A stretch of 64,000 bases of DNA from NCBI RefSeq assembly GCF_004349105.1, contig NZ_SMLB01000014.1, forward strand, positions 62,001-126,000, in the 5' to 3' direction. The notes beneath the pieces were generated by a model. The model ran no database searches, was not told the DNA's origin, and saw only the letters and a program-made list of their open reading frames with translations. The DNA is from Jiangella aurantiaca (GTDB lineage: Bacteria; Actinomycetota; Actinomycetes; Jiangellales; Jiangellaceae). Shown here piece by piece: positions 1 to 10,779 of this stretch (the stretch's first letter is position 1; each line of letters begins with the position of its first letter). Position numbers and translations under genes: made by a program.

Positions 1-1
1 G

Positions 2-343
2 CTGCTCGGCGCGGCGGCCGCGCTCGTCCTCGGCCTCACCGCGTGTAGCGGCGGAGGCGACTCCGAGTACTGCGACCTGCTCAACAGCGCCCAGGAGGAC
101 ACCTCGTTCGCCGACGCCGACCCCACCGACCCCGAGGCGATGGAGGAGTTCAACAACCAGCTTCAGGAGGTCGTCGACGCCGCACCCGACGATCTCAAGG
201 GCGACTGGGAGACCTTCCAGTCGGCGCTGGAGGCCATGAGCGACCCCGAGGCCGCTGCTGAGCAGGACCCCGAGGCGGCGACGACGGCGATGGAGAACAT
301 CGAGCAGCACGCCCAGGACGAGTGCGACATCGAGCTCGGCTGA
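2..343 (+). CDS. small secreted lipoprotein-like protein, 5' truncated by window edge
   Basis: Frame open from base 2: LLGAAAALVLGLTACSGGGDSEYC..., lipobox LTAC, stop at 341-343. Confidence 0.7.
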   Translation: MLGAAAALVLGLTACSGGGDSEYCDLLNSAQEDTSFADADPTDPEAMEEFNNQLQEVVDAAPDDLKGDWETFQSALEAMSDPEAAAEQDPEAATTAMENIEQHAQDECDIELG

Positions 344-367
344 GCCTGGGCACCCATTGCATGCGGA

Positions 368-399
368 ACGGCCCCGGAGCACGGATGCTCCGGGGCCGT
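368..399. terminator. bidirectional hairpin terminator between convergent genes
   Basis: ACGGCCCCGGAGCA-CGGA-TGCTCCGGGGCCGT, 14-bp perfect stem. Confidence 0.8.
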
Positions 400-415
400 C
401 TCGCGTGGGACGTCG

Positions 416-2959
416 TTACGACGTCTTGTCGCGCTTGGTCGCCGCGGCCGTCCCGCTGGCGGCACCCGCGCCGACCGGCGTGGCCACCTCGGCCAGCTCG
501 GACTTCGGGCTGCCGACGAACGTGAACTTCGCCTCGGCGCCCTCGCCCTCGACGTCGACCACGACGAGCTCGCCGGCCTTGAGCTCGCCGAACAGGATCT
601 TCTCGGACAGGGTGTCCTCGATCTCGCGCTGGATGGTCCGGCGCAGCGGCCGGGCACCCATGACGGGGTCGAACCCGTGCTTGGCCAGCAGTTCCTTGGC
701 CGCCTGAGTCGGCTCCAGGCCCATGTCCTTGTCGCGCAGCCGCTCGTCCAGCTCGGAGATCCGCAGGTCGACGATGCGCAGCACCTCTTCCTGGGTCAGC
801 TGGTGGAACACGACGATGTCGTCGACACGGTTGAGGAACTCGGGCCGGAAGTGCTGCTTGAGCTCCTCGGTGACCTTCGCCTTCATCCGGTCGTAGCTGC
901 CCGTGGTGTCGTCCGCGGCCGAGAAGCCGAGGTTGACTCCCTTGGCGATGTCGCGGGTCCCCAGGTTCGTGGTCATGATGATCACGGTGTTCTTGAAGTC
1001 CACGACCCGGCCCTGCGCGTCGGTGAGCCGGCCGTCCTCGAGCACCTGCAACAGCGAGTTGAAGATGTCGGGGTGGGCCTTCTCGACCTCGTCGAAGAGC
1101 ACGACGGAGAACGGACGCCGGCGCACCTTCTCGGTCAGCTGGCCGCCCTCTTCGTACCCGACGTAGCCAGGCGGGGAGCCGAACAGCCGCGAGACGGTGT
1201 GCTTCTCGGAGAACTCGCTCATGTCCAGCTGGATGAGCGCGGACTCGTCGCCGAACAGGAACTCGGCCAGCGTCTTGGACAGCTCGGTCTTACCGACACC
1301 GGACGGGCCGGCGAAGATGAACGAGCCACCGGGACGCTTGGGGTCCTTCAGGCCGGCGCGTGTACGGCGGATCGACTTGGAAAGACCCGAGATGGCGTCC
1401 TCCTGGCCGATGATCCGCTTGTGCAGCTCGTCCTCCATGTGGAGCAGGCGCGAGGTCTCTTCCTCGGTGAGCTTGAAGACCGGGATGCCGGTGGAGAACG
1501 CCAGCACCTCCGCGATCAGCTCGTCGTCGACCTCGGCGACGACGTCGAGGTCGCCGGCCTTCCACTGCTTCTCGCGCTCGATCTTCTGCGCGATGAGCTG
1601 CTTCTCCTTGTCGCGCAGCGACGCGGCCTTCTCGAAGTCCTGCGAGTCGATCGCGGACTCCTTCTCGCGCCGGACCTCGGCGATGCGCTCGTCGAACTCG
1701 CGCAGGTCCGGCGGCGCCGTCATGCGACGGATGCGCAGCCGGGCACCGGCCTCGTCGATGAGGTCGATCGCCTTGTCGGGCAGGTACCGGTCGGAGATGT
1801 AGCGGTCGGCCAGCTGCGCCGCCGCCACCAGCGCGCCGTCGGTGATGGACACCCGGTGGTGCGCCTCGTAGCGGTCGCGCAGACCCTTGAGGATCTCGAT
1901 GGTGTGGGCCAGCGTGGGCTCCTGCACCTGGATCGGCTGGAACCGGCGCTCGAGAGCGGCGTCCTTCTCGACGTACTTGCGGTACTCGTCGAGCGTGGTG
2001 GCACCGATGGTCTGCAGCTCGCCCCGGGCCAGCATCGGCTTCAGGATCGACGCGGCATCGATGGCGCCCTCGGCGGCACCCGCACCGACGAGAGTGTGGA
2101 TCTCATCGATGAACAGGATGATGTCGCCGCGGGTGCGGATCTCCTTCAGGACCTTCTTCAGCCGCTCCTCGAAATCGCCGCGGTAGCGGGAGCCCGCCAC
2201 CAGGGCGCCGAGGTCGAGCGTGTAGACGTGCCGGTCCTTCAGCGTCTCGGGTACCTCGCCCTTGACGATGGCCTGCGACAGCCCCTCGACGACGGCGGTC
2301 TTGCCGACGCCGGGCTCGCCGATGAGCACGGGGTTGTTCTTGGTACGGCGGGACAGCACCTGCATGACCCGCTCGATCTCCTTCTCGCGGCCGATGACCG
2401 GGTCGAGCTTGCCCTCGCGGGCGGCCTGGGTCAGGTTGCGGCCGAACTGGTCGAGAACGAGCGAGCTGGACGGCGCTTCGCCCTGCGGGCCGGCACCGGC
2501 GGTGGCCGCCTCCTTGCCGCCCTGGTAGCCGGACAGCAGCTGGATGACCTGCTGGCGGACGCGGTTGAGGTCGGCGCCGAGCTTCACCAGCACCTGGGCG
2601 GCGACGCCCTCGCCCTCACGGATGAGGCCGAGCAGGATGTGCTCGGTGCCGATGTAGTTGTGGCCGAGCTGCAGCGCCTCGCGCAGGCTCAGCTCCAGCA
2701 CCTTCTTGGCCCGCGGCGTGAACGGGATGTGCCCGCTGGGCGCCTGCTGGCCCTGGCCGATGATCTCCTCGACCTGTTGACGCACGGCCTCGAGCGAGAT
2801 GCCGAGACTCTCGAGCGCCTTCGCCGCCACACCCTCGCCCTCGTGGATGAGGCCGAGAAGGATGTGCTCGGTGCCGATGTAGTTGTGGTTGAGCATCCTG
2901 GCCTCTTCCTGGGCCAGGACGACAACGCGCCTCGCGCGGTCGGTGAACCTCTCGAACAT
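416..2959 (-). CDS. clpC: ATP-dependent Clp protease ATP-binding subunit ClpC
   Basis: [37 protein letters not shown]; two Walker A motifs ([16 protein letters not shown]); UVR region; start moved to the internal Met of the ORF. Confidence 0.97.
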   Translation of the reverse strand: MFERFTDRARRVVVLAQEEARMLNHNYIGTEHILLGLIHEGEGVAAKALESLGISLEAVRQQVEEIIGQGQQAPSGHIPFTPRAKKVLELSLREALQLGHNYIGTEHILLGLIREGEGVAAQVLVKLGADLNRVRQQVIQLLSGYQGGKEAATAGAGPQGEAPSSSLVLDQFGRNLTQAAREGKLDPVIGREKEIERVMQVLSRRTKNNPVLIGEPGVGKTAVVEGLSQAIVKGEVPETLKDRHVYTLDLGALVAGSRYRGDFEERLKKVLKEIRTRGDIILFIDEIHTLVGAGAAEGAIDAASILKPMLARGELQTIGATTLDEYRKYVEKDAALERRFQPIQVQEPTLAHTIEILKGLRDRYEAHHRVSITDGALVAAAQLADRYISDRYLPDKAIDLIDEAGARLRIRRMTAPPDLREFDERIAEVRREKESAIDSQDFEKAASLRDKEKQLIAQKIEREKQWKAGDLDVVAEVDDELIAEVLAFSTGIPVFKLTEEETSRLLHMEDELHKRIIGQEDAISGLSKSIRRTRAGLKDPKRPGGSFIFAGPSGVGKTELSKTLAEFLFGDESALIQLDMSEFSEKHTVSRLFGSPPGYVGYEEGGQLTEKVRRRPFSVVLFDEVEKAHPDIFNSLLQVLEDGRLTDAQGRVVDFKNTVIIMTTNLGTRDIAKGVNLGFSAADDTTGSYDRMKAKVTEELKQHFRPEFLNRVDDIVVFHQLTQEEVLRIVDLRISELDERLRDKDMGLEPTQAAKELLAKHGFDPVMGARPLRRTIQREIEDTLSEKILFGELKAGELVVVDVEGEGAEAKFTFVGSPKSELAEVATPVGAGAASGTAAATKRDKTS

Positions 2960-3182
2960 CAGTGGCGCTCCTTGCCGAGCGGTCGGCTGTGGAGACGGGG
3001 ACTCCACATCTGACCATTCGATGCTATATCCGTCGGCCGCCTCTCACTCCGCGGTGCTCCGGGAACGAGACGGTGGCGGCGGATCCTTCTACTTACTGTG
3101 CCTGCAAGAACACCACGCCCGGTACCCGATGTTCCACTCGATGGGCCTGTTGGCCCCGGAGTTCGCTGCGGGCGAAGTTCCG

Positions 3183-3188
3183 TAGAGT
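3183..3188 (+). promoter_or_regulatory. -10-like TAGAGT 6 nt before ATG (putative leaderless promoter)
   Basis: TAGAGT-ggccgg-ATG. Confidence 0.45.
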
Positions 3189-3194
3189 GGCCGG

Positions 3195-4274
3195 ATGCGC
3201 CGCACCGCCGTCTCTCTCGCGGTGGTCGTGGGGCTGGCGGCGGGCTGCGGGACGGACGGCGCACCGGCCCCCACGCCCGGCCTGGAAGCGCCCACGCCGT
3301 CGGCCACCTCGCTGGTCACCTCGCCGGGCCCGGCGTCGCTCGCGCCGGCGCCGGCCGGGTCATGGGACGAGCTGCGCGGCCGGTTGGAGGCGCTGGACGC
3401 CGACGTCGGCATGGTGGCGGCCAGGGTCGCCGACGATGGCAGCTGCCGTCCGGTGGCCGAGCTCGACCCCGCGACGCCGCGGCCGATGGCGTCGATCTTC
3501 AAGCTCTACGTGCTGGGCGCCGTCGCCGCCGCCGTCGACGCCGGAGAGCTGTCCTGGACCGACGAGCTGACCGTCAGCGGCGGGCTGCGCAGCCTGCCCT
3601 CCGGCGAGCTGCAGGACGCTCCGGCCGGCACCCGGGTGACAGTGGAGCGGGCGGCCGCCGCGATGGTCGCGATCAGTGACAACACCGCGGCGGAGCTTCT
3701 GATGGACCGCGTCGGACGGACCGCCGTCGAGGAGGCGATGACGGCGCTGGGGCACTCGCGGCCGGACCTCAACCGTCCGTTCCTCACCACGCGCGAGTTC
3801 TTCACCGTCGGCTGGGGTCAGCCGGACCTGCGCGACGACTGGGCGCTGGCCGGCGCGGCGGGACGGGCCCGGCTCCTGGCCGCACTGCCCGCCGGCCCGC
3901 TGCGGGTGACCGGCCGCGACATCGACGACCCGGCCTGGGAGTCAGGGGTCGACTGGTTCGGTTCCGCGCTCGACGTGTGCGCGGCGCAGGCGGCCCTGCA
4001 CGCCAACGCCTCGGATGAGGTGCTGCGGTCGGTGCTCGGCCAGAACCGGGGCGTGACCATCGACCGGGGCGACTGGCCGTACGTCGGTTACAAGGGTGGC
4101 AGCGCGCCCGGCGTGGTGACGGCGTCGTGGTACGGCGAGCGGGCCGACGGCGAACGCTACGTCTTCGTCATGCAGGCCGCTGCGGCCGATTCCGGTGCGG
4201 TGGCCGATCACGACGCGTTCTTCGCGCTCGGCGCGGACGCATTCCTGTTACTGGCGGATCACCAGGGGCCGTAG
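3195..4274 (+). CDS. class A beta-lactamase-like serine hydrolase, exported
   Basis: N-terminal signal (VVVGLAAGCG), SIFK (SxxK), SDN, YKGG in place of KTG. Confidence 0.8.
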   Translation: MRRTAVSLAVVVGLAAGCGTDGAPAPTPGLEAPTPSATSLVTSPGPASLAPAPAGSWDELRGRLEALDADVGMVAARVADDGSCRPVAELDPATPRPMASIFKLYVLGAVAAAVDAGELSWTDELTVSGGLRSLPSGELQDAPAGTRVTVERAAAAMVAISDNTAAELLMDRVGRTAVEEAMTALGHSRPDLNRPFLTTREFFTVGWGQPDLRDDWALAGAAGRARLLAALPAGPLRVTGRDIDDPAWESGVDWFGSALDVCAAQAALHANASDEVLRSVLGQNRGVTIDRGDWPYVGYKGGSAPGVVTASWYGERADGERYVFVMQAAAADSGAVADHDAFFALGADAFLLLADHQGP

Positions 4275-4585
4275 GGCCCGTCGTGGGTGTTGCCGTTCCG
4301 GCGGCCGCCGCCGTACTGCCGCACCGCCGGCCGCACGTCAACCAGGTACACCGCGGCACCCACCACACCCAGCAGGTTCACGAAGAACAGCGGGGTCGGG
4401 AACAGCGCGATCTCGACCAGCAGGGCAACGCCGAGGATGCCCAGCCAGATCGGCTTGGTCCACTTGCCCGCGGCCGGGAACGCCTGCGTGGGGACCCGGA
4501 GCGCGTCGAAGAAGGCGTACCCTTTCAGCCCCAGAGCGCCGATGCCCAGGAGGATCAGGATCCAGGACTGGAAATCCCCGAACAT
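4259..4585 (-). CDS. DUF2516 family membrane protein
   Basis: MFGDFQSWILILLGIGALGLKGYAFFDAL...; position next to HbhA-like gene. Confidence 0.75.
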   Translation of the reverse strand: MFGDFQSWILILLGIGALGLKGYAFFDALRVPTQAFPAAGKWTKPIWLGILGVALLVEIALFPTPLFFVNLLGVVGAAVYLVDVRPAVRQYGGGRRNGNTHDGPYGPW

Positions 4586-4607
4586 GTTCACCCGCCCCAC
4601 TGTACGT

Positions 4608-4647
4608 GATCGGCAGCGGGCTCAGCACTGCTGACCCGCTGCCGATC
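4608..4647 (-). terminator. strong hairpin between HbhA-like and DUF2516 genes
   Basis: GATCGGCAGCGGG-c-TCAGCA-C-TGCTGA-CCCGCTGCCGATC; 19 bp with one bulge. Confidence 0.6.
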
Positions 4648-4664
4648 AACGCCGATCACCCAGG

Positions 4665-5153
4665 TCAGCGCTTGATCTTCAGGTCGTCGGCGGCCTTTCC
4701 GGTGATCTCGGCGACCTCGTCGGCGGCGTCGGCCACCCGGCCGCGCACGTTCGCGACGGCGTTCTCGACGACCGGGCCGTACTCCGTGCGAAGCTTCGTC
4801 ACGACGCCCTCGCCGCGGGTGGCGAAGGTCTCGTAGGCCTTCCCGGCCTCGCGACCGGCGTCGGCCAGCAGCTCACGGACCACCTGCGGCAGGTCGGCGG
4901 CCTTGGCCTGCGCCGACAGCAGCAGGTCGGGCAGCCCGTCACGGAACGCCCGGACGTCGGCCGGCAGCTCGGCGAACCGGTTGCGGAACTCGGCGCGCAG
5001 CTTCTCGTCGTTGACGGCCTCGGTGACCTTGGCCGGCAGCTCACGCAGCACGGCCACGGCGGCGTCGGCCGCACCTGCGGCGGCGTAGAGGGGCTTGCGG
5101 TCGGTGGTGGCCTTGGTGGTCGTGGTGGTCTCGGTGGTGTCGGTGGCGGGCAT
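4665..5153 (-). CDS. heparin-binding hemagglutinin (HbhA)-like protein
   Basis: YAAAGAADAAVAVLRELPAKV...EFRNRFAELPADVRAFRDGLPDLL; Lys/Ala-rich C-terminus; start at internal MPATDTTET. Confidence 0.75.
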   Translation of the reverse strand: MPATDTTETTTTTKATTDRKPLYAAAGAADAAVAVLRELPAKVTEAVNDEKLRAEFRNRFAELPADVRAFRDGLPDLLLSAQAKAADLPQVVRELLADAGREAGKAYETFATRGEGVVTKLRTEYGPVVENAVANVRGRVADAADEVAEITGKAADDLKIKR

Positions 5154-5157
5154 GGGA

Positions 5158-5517
5158 TCAACCTTCTTTCTCGGTACCGCGCCGCGCGGCGTTGGCCGCA
5201 CGGAACGACGCGTACACGTCGAGCAGCGCACGCTTCTGCTGCTCGTCGAGGCCCGGGTCGGCCAGGACGGCGTCCTCGACGCTGTGGTCGCCGCTGGGTT
5301 CGTCGAGCAGCCCGGCCCGGACGTAGAGCGCCTCGGAGGAGATCCGCAGCGCCTTGGCGATCTGCTGGAGCACCTCGGCCGACGGCTTGCGCAGGCCGCG
5401 CTCGATCTGGCTCAGGTACGGGTTGCTGACGCCGGCGAGGTCGGCGAGCTGCCGCAGCGAGAGCTGCGCTGTGCGCCGCTGCTCGCGGAGGAACTCACCG
5501 ATCCCGGCCTTCGTCAT
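5158..5517 (-). CDS. XRE-family HTH transcriptional regulator
   Basis: LREQRRTAQLSLRQLADLAGVSNPYLSQIERGLRKPSAEVLQQIAKAL. Confidence 0.9.
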   Translation of the reverse strand: MTKAGIGEFLREQRRTAQLSLRQLADLAGVSNPYLSQIERGLRKPSAEVLQQIAKALRISSEALYVRAGLLDEPSGDHSVEDAVLADPGLDEQQKRALLDVYASFRAANAARRGTEKEG

Positions 5518-5610
5518 GCTTACGACGGTAGCTAACTATTGCAAGCATTTGCAAACGACGGTTAGCGGAGCGGCTCGGGCCGGACCGACTGGGGCTGGAA
5601 ATGATCACGT

Positions 5611-5654
5611 TCACCACGAAATCCCGTGCTTCACCAGTCCTGCAATCGTGGTGA
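5611..5654. repeat. intergenic hairpins with CTGCAA loop (element E)
   Basis: TCACCACGA...TCGTGGTGA (9 bp) and TCACCA-gtc-CTGCAA-tcg-TGGTGA. Confidence 0.55.
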
Positions 5655-5671
5655 CGCTCAAGACGTCGCGT

Positions 5672-5728
5672 TGATCATGGGAAAACGTTCCCTTCCGGCG
5701 CCTCGAAAGGGGACCTTCTCCATGATCA
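5672..5728. repeat. 57-nt imperfect palindrome with TGATCA ends
   Basis: TGATCATGG-GAA...TTC-t-CCATGATCA. Confidence 0.6.
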
Positions 5729-5782
5729 TGTTCGCTCGCGTTCGCTGACACGCCGCCAACGAACGTGACCAAGGGAACGGCG

Positions 5783-7129
5783 TCAGTGCGACGGCGGGAC
5801 GACGGGGAGGCCGTCCTCGAGCTCGGCGAGCGTGAGCAGCACGAGCGACGACGTCCAGGCCAGGGGCGCGACGGAGGCGGGGGTGGCCTCGGCGTCGACC
5901 TTCTCGGGCAGTGAGCCGAGTGGCGTGCGGTAGCTGTCGAGGAACGTCAGGAGCCGGTCGGCGTCCTCGCGGTCGCCGTTGCCGGCCAGCGCGAGCGCGA
6001 GCAGGGCGGTCTCAGGTGTCCACGCGACGTCGACGTCCTTGCGCCAGGCCTCGCCCGGGCGGTGGCCGCCGTTGGGCACCCGCAGCGCCAGCTCCGTCGC
6101 CCGCACGGCATCGCTGACCTCCGGCGTCGACGGCGCGAACGGCGGGGCCAGGAACGTGACCGCGGCGTCCGCGCCGCCGTCGGGCAGGGTGCGCGGGTAG
6201 CCGTGCGAGCCGAACTCGCGCTCGATGGCGTCGTCGAGACGGCGGGCGGCGTTGCTCCAGACGAACGGGTCCTCGACGCCGAGAAGCGGCGCGAGCGCCA
6301 GCGCTGAGCGCAGGCCCAGCGACAATGGCGCCGCCACCCCGAGCGTCAGGTCCGTCTCCTCCTTCTCCCAATAATCCGACGACGGCTCCGGCAGGCCGTC
6401 GTCGCCCAGGGAGCGGACGATCGCGTTGGTCGACGCGACGACCGCGGGCCGCAGCTCGTCGAGCACCTCGGCCGCGATGTCGGGCTCCACCTCCTGGGAC
6501 ACCAGCCACACGGCCCAGAGCACCCAGCCGGCGCTGTCGAGCTGCTTGGGACGGTCGTCGGGCGGGCCCGACCCGTCGGCGAGGTAGCGCGCCTCCCACT
6601 CGCCGTCGGCCGGGGCCACCCGGGCGAGGAAGCCGAGCACGTCGGCGGCCTCCTCATCGTGACCGGTGACGGCGTACGCGGCGGCCGCGAACGAGGCGTC
6701 GCGGGGCCAGACGTGCCGCCAGGCGGTGATCGGGGCGGCCATCAGCGCGCCGGAAGGCGACGTCAGCGCACGCAGGTCGAGCAGCGCCCGCTCGGACATC
6801 GCGTGGTACCGGGTGCCGTGGCCGGGGACGACGCCGTCGGCCAGCCAGCGGCGGTCGCCGTCGATGCGGGCCGCGACGGCGGGATCGGACCGGTTCGCGG
6901 AGCTCAGCACACTCGTGCCGGGCACGAACGCGGCCTCGGAGCCGGCCGGCACAGTGGCCACCGCGCCGCCGGGCTCGACCACGACGCCGTCGGCCCGGAG
7001 AGGGAGGACGGTCCCGCGCGACGGGGCCATGCTGAGTGCGGCGATGACGAGGATCACCGCCGGCAGCCCGATGCGCCACCCGAGGCGGCGGGACGATCGC
7101 ACGAAACCAGCGTACGTGGTCCATACCAT
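5783..7129 (-). CDS. GH15-like / glucoamylase-type (alpha/alpha)6 glycoside hydrolase, membrane-anchored or secreted
   Basis: N-terminal TM then WRHVWPRDASFAAAAYAVTGH, WVLWAVWL, PYSSDYWEKEE-like segment. Confidence 0.7.
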   Translation of the reverse strand: MVWTTYAGFVRSSRRLGWRIGLPAVILVIAALSMAPSRGTVLPLRADGVVVEPGGAVATVPAGSEAAFVPGTSVLSSANRSDPAVAARIDGDRRWLADGVVPGHGTRYHAMSERALLDLRALTSPSGALMAAPITAWRHVWPRDASFAAAAYAVTGHDEEAADVLGFLARVAPADGEWEARYLADGSGPPDDRPKQLDSAGWVLWAVWLVSQEVEPDIAAEVLDELRPAVVASTNAIVRSLGDDGLPEPSSDYWEKEETDLTLGVAAPLSLGLRSALALAPLLGVEDPFVWSNAARRLDDAIEREFGSHGYPRTLPDGGADAAVTFLAPPFAPSTPEVSDAVRATELALRVPNGGHRPGEAWRKDVDVAWTPETALLALALAGNGDREDADRLLTFLDSYRTPLGSLPEKVDAEATPASVAPLAWTSSLVLLTLAELEDGLPVVPPSH

Positions 7130-7220
7130 TCGGGCGTTCCCCGCCAGGTCACGGTTCGGTCGCCGTTCGTTCGCCCGTCGTTGGCGCCCGCGCCGGCTGC
7201 CGGCAAGGGAGGATGGTCGG

Positions 7221-8480
7221 GTGACCCCACCGGACTCACGACTCTCACGGCGCCTCGGAACCGGCGACGCCGTCGCCGTCGGCCTCGGCGCGATGATCGG
7301 CACCGGCGTCTTCGTCGCCTGGCAACCGGCCGCGTCGGCCGCGGGCGCCTGGCTGCTCCTCGGGCTGGCGATCGCGGCGTTCGTCGCCTTCTGCAACGCG
7401 ACGTCGACCGCCCAGCTGGCTGCCGTTCACCCGCGGGCCGGCGGCGCCTACCACTACGGGCGGCTGCGGCTGGGCGAGGCGTGGGGAGCGCTCGCGGGGC
7501 ACGCGTTCGTGCTGGGCAAGTCGGCCTCGTGCGCGACGGCGGCGCTGGCCGCGGGCGCCTACCTGTGGCCGGTCCACGCGGTGCCGGTGGCGCTGGCGGC
7601 GGTCGTGGCGGTGACGGCGGTCAACCTCGCCGGGGTCACGAAGACGGCCCGGGTCGGAGCGGTGCTGGTGGCCGTCGTCGCCGCCGTGCTGGTGGTGGTC
7701 GTCGCGACGGGGCTGGGCGGCGCCGGGGTCGCGCCGGACTGGTCGTCCGGGGTCTCGTCCGGCGGAGTGCTGGGAGTGCTCGGCTCGGCCGCCGTGCTGT
7801 TCTACGCATTCGCCGGGTATGCGCGGATCACGACGCTGGGCGAGGAGGTCCGCGATCCTGCGGCGATCCCGCGGGCGGTCGTGGTGTCGCTGACGGCGAC
7901 GCTGGCGCTCTACGCGGTGGTGGGGTTGACGGTGCTGCTGGTGCTCGGCGCGCCGGGCACGGCGGAGTCGTCGCAGCCGCTGCGTGACGTGGCCGCGGCG
8001 GCCGGCGCCGGCTGGCTGGAGCCGGTCGTGGCGGCGGGCGCGGCGGTCGCGGCGCTCGGCGCGCTGCTCTCGCTGCAGGCGGGGGTCGGGCGGACGGCGT
8101 TCGCGATGGCCACGTCCGGCGACCTACCGCGGACGCTGGCCGCCGTGCATCCGCGCCGCCGCGTCCCGCACCGAGCCGAGCTGGCCTCCGCCGTGGTGAC
8201 GGTGCTGCTCGTACTGATCGGCGACCTCGCGACGACGCTCGCGGCGAGCGCGTTCGCGGTGCTGGTGTACTACGCGGTCGCGAACGCGGCGGCCTGGCGT
8301 CTGGACCCGGAGGAACGGCGGTGGCCGCGCTGGCTGTCCGCGGCCGGGCTGGTCTCGTGCGTGCTGCTCGCGGTGTCGCTCCCCTGGCGCACCGTGGTGG
8401 TGGGTGCCGCCGTCCTCGCCGTGGTGATGCTGCTGCGAACGGCCGCGCGGAAGCGTAAGGCGCGATCAGCGCAGAGCTGA
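7221..8480 (+). CDS. APC-family amino acid permease
   Basis: GTGDAVAVGLGAMIGTGVFVAW...; multiple TM helices; GTG start with upstream GGGAGG. Confidence 0.85.
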   Translation: MTPPDSRLSRRLGTGDAVAVGLGAMIGTGVFVAWQPAASAAGAWLLLGLAIAAFVAFCNATSTAQLAAVHPRAGGAYHYGRLRLGEAWGALAGHAFVLGKSASCATAALAAGAYLWPVHAVPVALAAVVAVTAVNLAGVTKTARVGAVLVAVVAAVLVVVVATGLGGAGVAPDWSSGVSSGGVLGVLGSAAVLFYAFAGYARITTLGEEVRDPAAIPRAVVVSLTATLALYAVVGLTVLLVLGAPGTAESSQPLRDVAAAAGAGWLEPVVAAGAAVAALGALLSLQAGVGRTAFAMATSGDLPRTLAAVHPRRRVPHRAELASAVVTVLLVLIGDLATTLAASAFAVLVYYAVANAAAWRLDPEERRWPRWLSAAGLVSCVLLAVSLPWRTVVVGAAVLAVVMLLRTAARKRKARSAQS

Positions 8481-9419
8481 CCGGAGTTCGCCGACGGGGA
8501 CGCCGCCGCCGAGGACGGGGGCGGAGGCGAGCTCGTCCAGCACCGGCGCCTCGACGCCCAGCCGCCGGAGGGCGGCGACCAGGACGACCATGCGGGCGCG
8601 GTAACCGCCGTCGTCGATCTTGACGGCGACGGCGCGGCCGTCGTCGAGGGCGGCGGCGATGACGGCCTCGGCACCGGCCTTGGCGAACAGGCCGGGCACG
8701 CCGCGGATCAGCTGCGCCTCGTCGCGGGTGGTGCCGCTGGTGTACTCGGGGTGCGCCTGGATCGCCTCGGCCACCCGCCGCTCCGGCGTCCCCGACGGCG
8801 CCAGCGCGAGCGAGCGGAACATCCGCGCCAGCCCGGTCAGTGGGACGGCGAACAGCGGCGCGCCGCAGCCGTCGACACCCGTGTGGGCCACGGGCGCGCC
8901 CGCCAGCGAGCCGACCGTGTCGCGGATCGCCGTCTGCAGCGGATGCGCCGGGTCCAGGTAGTCCTCCGTCGGCCAGTCGTTGACGACGCAGGTGAGCAGC
9001 ATGGCGGCGTGCTTGCCGGAGCAGTCGGCGGTCAGCGACGACGGCTCGCCGCCCTTGCGCACGTAGTCGACCATCGTGTCGGGGTCGATCGGATAGCCCG
9101 GGGTGTTCCGCAGCGCCGACTCCTCGAGGCCGGCGAGTTGGAGGATGCGGCGGACGCCCTCGAGGTGGATCGGCTCGCCGGAGTGGCTGGCGGCCGCGAG
9201 CGCCAGCAGTTCGCCGTCCAGCGGCAGACCCAGCCGGAGCATCGCGGCCGCCTGGGCCGGCTTGTTCGACGAGCGCGGGTACATGGGAGCGTCGGCGCGG
9301 CCGGCGGCGAACGCCACCGACCCGTCGGCGGCCAGCGCGGCCACCGAGCCACGGTGCCGGGACTCCACCAGTCCCGACCGGACCACCTCAGCCACCAGGA
9401 CGGCGTCGCCCGCGTGCAT
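8466..9419 (-). CDS. type II-like asparaginase (Asparaginase_II family)
   Basis: VAEVVRSGLVESRHRGSVAALAADGSV...SNKPAQA...CSGKHAAML. Confidence 0.85.
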   Translation of the reverse strand: MHAGDAVLVAEVVRSGLVESRHRGSVAALAADGSVAFAAGRADAPMYPRSSNKPAQAAAMLRLGLPLDGELLALAAASHSGEPIHLEGVRRILQLAGLEESALRNTPGYPIDPDTMVDYVRKGGEPSSLTADCSGKHAAMLLTCVVNDWPTEDYLDPAHPLQTAIRDTVGSLAGAPVAHTGVDGCGAPLFAVPLTGLARMFRSLALAPSGTPERRVAEAIQAHPEYTSGTTRDEAQLIRGVPGLFAKAGAEAVIAAALDDGRAVAVKIDDGGYRARMVVLVAALRRLGVEAPVLDELASAPVLGGGVPVGELRSALR

Positions 9420-9488
9420 GTCGCTCCTCGTCTTCTCGCCGCAATTCCCTGCGACGATCCTGTCACGGGCCGCGGGCCGCCCCGGCAG

Positions 9489-10238
9489 TCAGATGGTGAA
9501 ACCCCCGTCCACCAGCACCGACGTCCCGGTGATGAAGCGGCCGTCGTCGCCCGCGAGATGCGCGACGGTGGCGGCGATCTCGTCAGCATGGGCGTAGCGG
9601 CCCAGCGCCGTGTGTGACCGGATGACGTCGGAGTACGGCCCGTCCGCCGGGTTGAGGTCGGTGTCCGTCGGCCCGGGATGCACGAGCGTCGCCCGGATCC
9701 CGCGCCCGCCGAGGTCGCGGGCCAGTCCCTTCGTCAGCCCCACCAGCGCGGTCTTGCTCATCGTGTACAGCCCGTAGCCGGGGAACACCGTCCGATCGGC
9801 GACCATGCTGCCGATCGTGACGATGCTGCCGCCGCCGGTCATGTGCCGTGCGGCCGCCGTCGACGCCACGAACGGCGCCCGGACGTTCACCGCGACAGTG
9901 CGGTCGAACTCGTCGATGCCCAGCTGGTCGATCGGCCCGACGGGGTACAGCGCGGCGTTGTTGACCAGGATGTCCAGCCGGCCGAACCGGTCGGCGACGG
10001 CGTCGACGGCGTCCGCCAGCGCGGCGGCGTCGGCGCTGTCGACCGCGAGCGCGAGCGCCTGCCGTCCGGCCTCCTCGACCGCGGCGACCACCTTCTCCGC
10101 CGCGGCGGCATCGGTGACATAGGTGAAGCCGACGTCGGCGCCGTCGCGGGCCAGCCGGCGGACCACCGCCGCGCCGATGCCGCGGCTGCCGCCGACCACC
10201 ATGGCCGCCCGGCCGTTCAAAGGGAGCTGCGTGTTCAT
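9489..10238 (-). CDS. SDR-family oxidoreductase
   Basis: [28 protein letters not shown]. Confidence 0.9.
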   Translation of the reverse strand: MNTQLPLNGRAAMVVGGSRGIGAAVVRRLARDGADVGFTYVTDAAAAEKVVAAVEEAGRQALALAVDSADAAALADAVDAVADRFGRLDILVNNAALYPVGPIDQLGIDEFDRTVAVNVRAPFVASTAAARHMTGGGSIVTIGSMVADRTVFPGYGLYTMSKTALVGLTKGLARDLGGRGIRATLVHPGPTDTDLNPADGPYSDVIRSHTALGRYAHADEIAATVAHLAGDDGRFITGTSVLVDGGFTI

Positions 10239-10329
10239 GACGTCGATCCTCCGGCCCGCCGCCCGGCGATACTGGCGGCAATCGGCCGCGGCGTTGGGGC
10301 CCGCACCCGGCCGTGCGACGATGCGGGGC

Positions 10330-10761
10330 ATGCGTGCGGTCGTGCAGCGGGTGACGTCGGCGTCGGTCTCGGTCGACGGGGAGGTCGTCGGTTCGATCGA
10401 GCCGGACGGGCAGGGCCTGCTGGTCCTCGTCGGCGTGACGCACGACGACAGCGCCGACAGCGCGGCCAAGCTGGCGCGCAAGGTGTGGGGCCTGCGGATC
10501 CTCGCCGACGAGCAGTCCGCGTCCGACGTCGGCGCGCCGATCCTCGTGGTCAGCCAGTTCACGCTCTACGCCGACACCGCCAAGGGCCGCCGCCCGTCGT
10601 GGGGCGCCGCCGCGCCGGGCCCGGTGTCCGAGCCGCTCGTCTCCGAGTTCGTCGCCGCGCTGCGCGGGCTCGGCGCGCAGGTCGAGACCGGCGTCTTCGG
10701 CGCCGACATGAAGGTCAGCCTGGTCAACGACGGCCCGGTGACGCTGCTCCTCGACACCTGA
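10330..10761 (+). CDS. dtd: D-aminoacyl-tRNA deacylase
   Basis: [51 protein letters not shown]. Confidence 0.95.
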   Translation: MRAVVQRVTSASVSVDGEVVGSIEPDGQGLLVLVGVTHDDSADSAAKLARKVWGLRILADEQSASDVGAPILVVSQFTLYADTAKGRRPSWGAAAPGPVSEPLVSEFVAALRGLGAQVETGVFGADMKVSLVNDGPVTLLLDT

Positions 10762-10779
10762 CTCTCCGAAGGGAAGCCC

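Noticed and set aside
677-3013. 778-aa plus-strand ORF over clpC
   Set aside because: Antisense shadow of a clear ClpC gene; composition (Leu/Val/Asp/Gly-rich) is typical of GC-rich reverse-frame artefacts.
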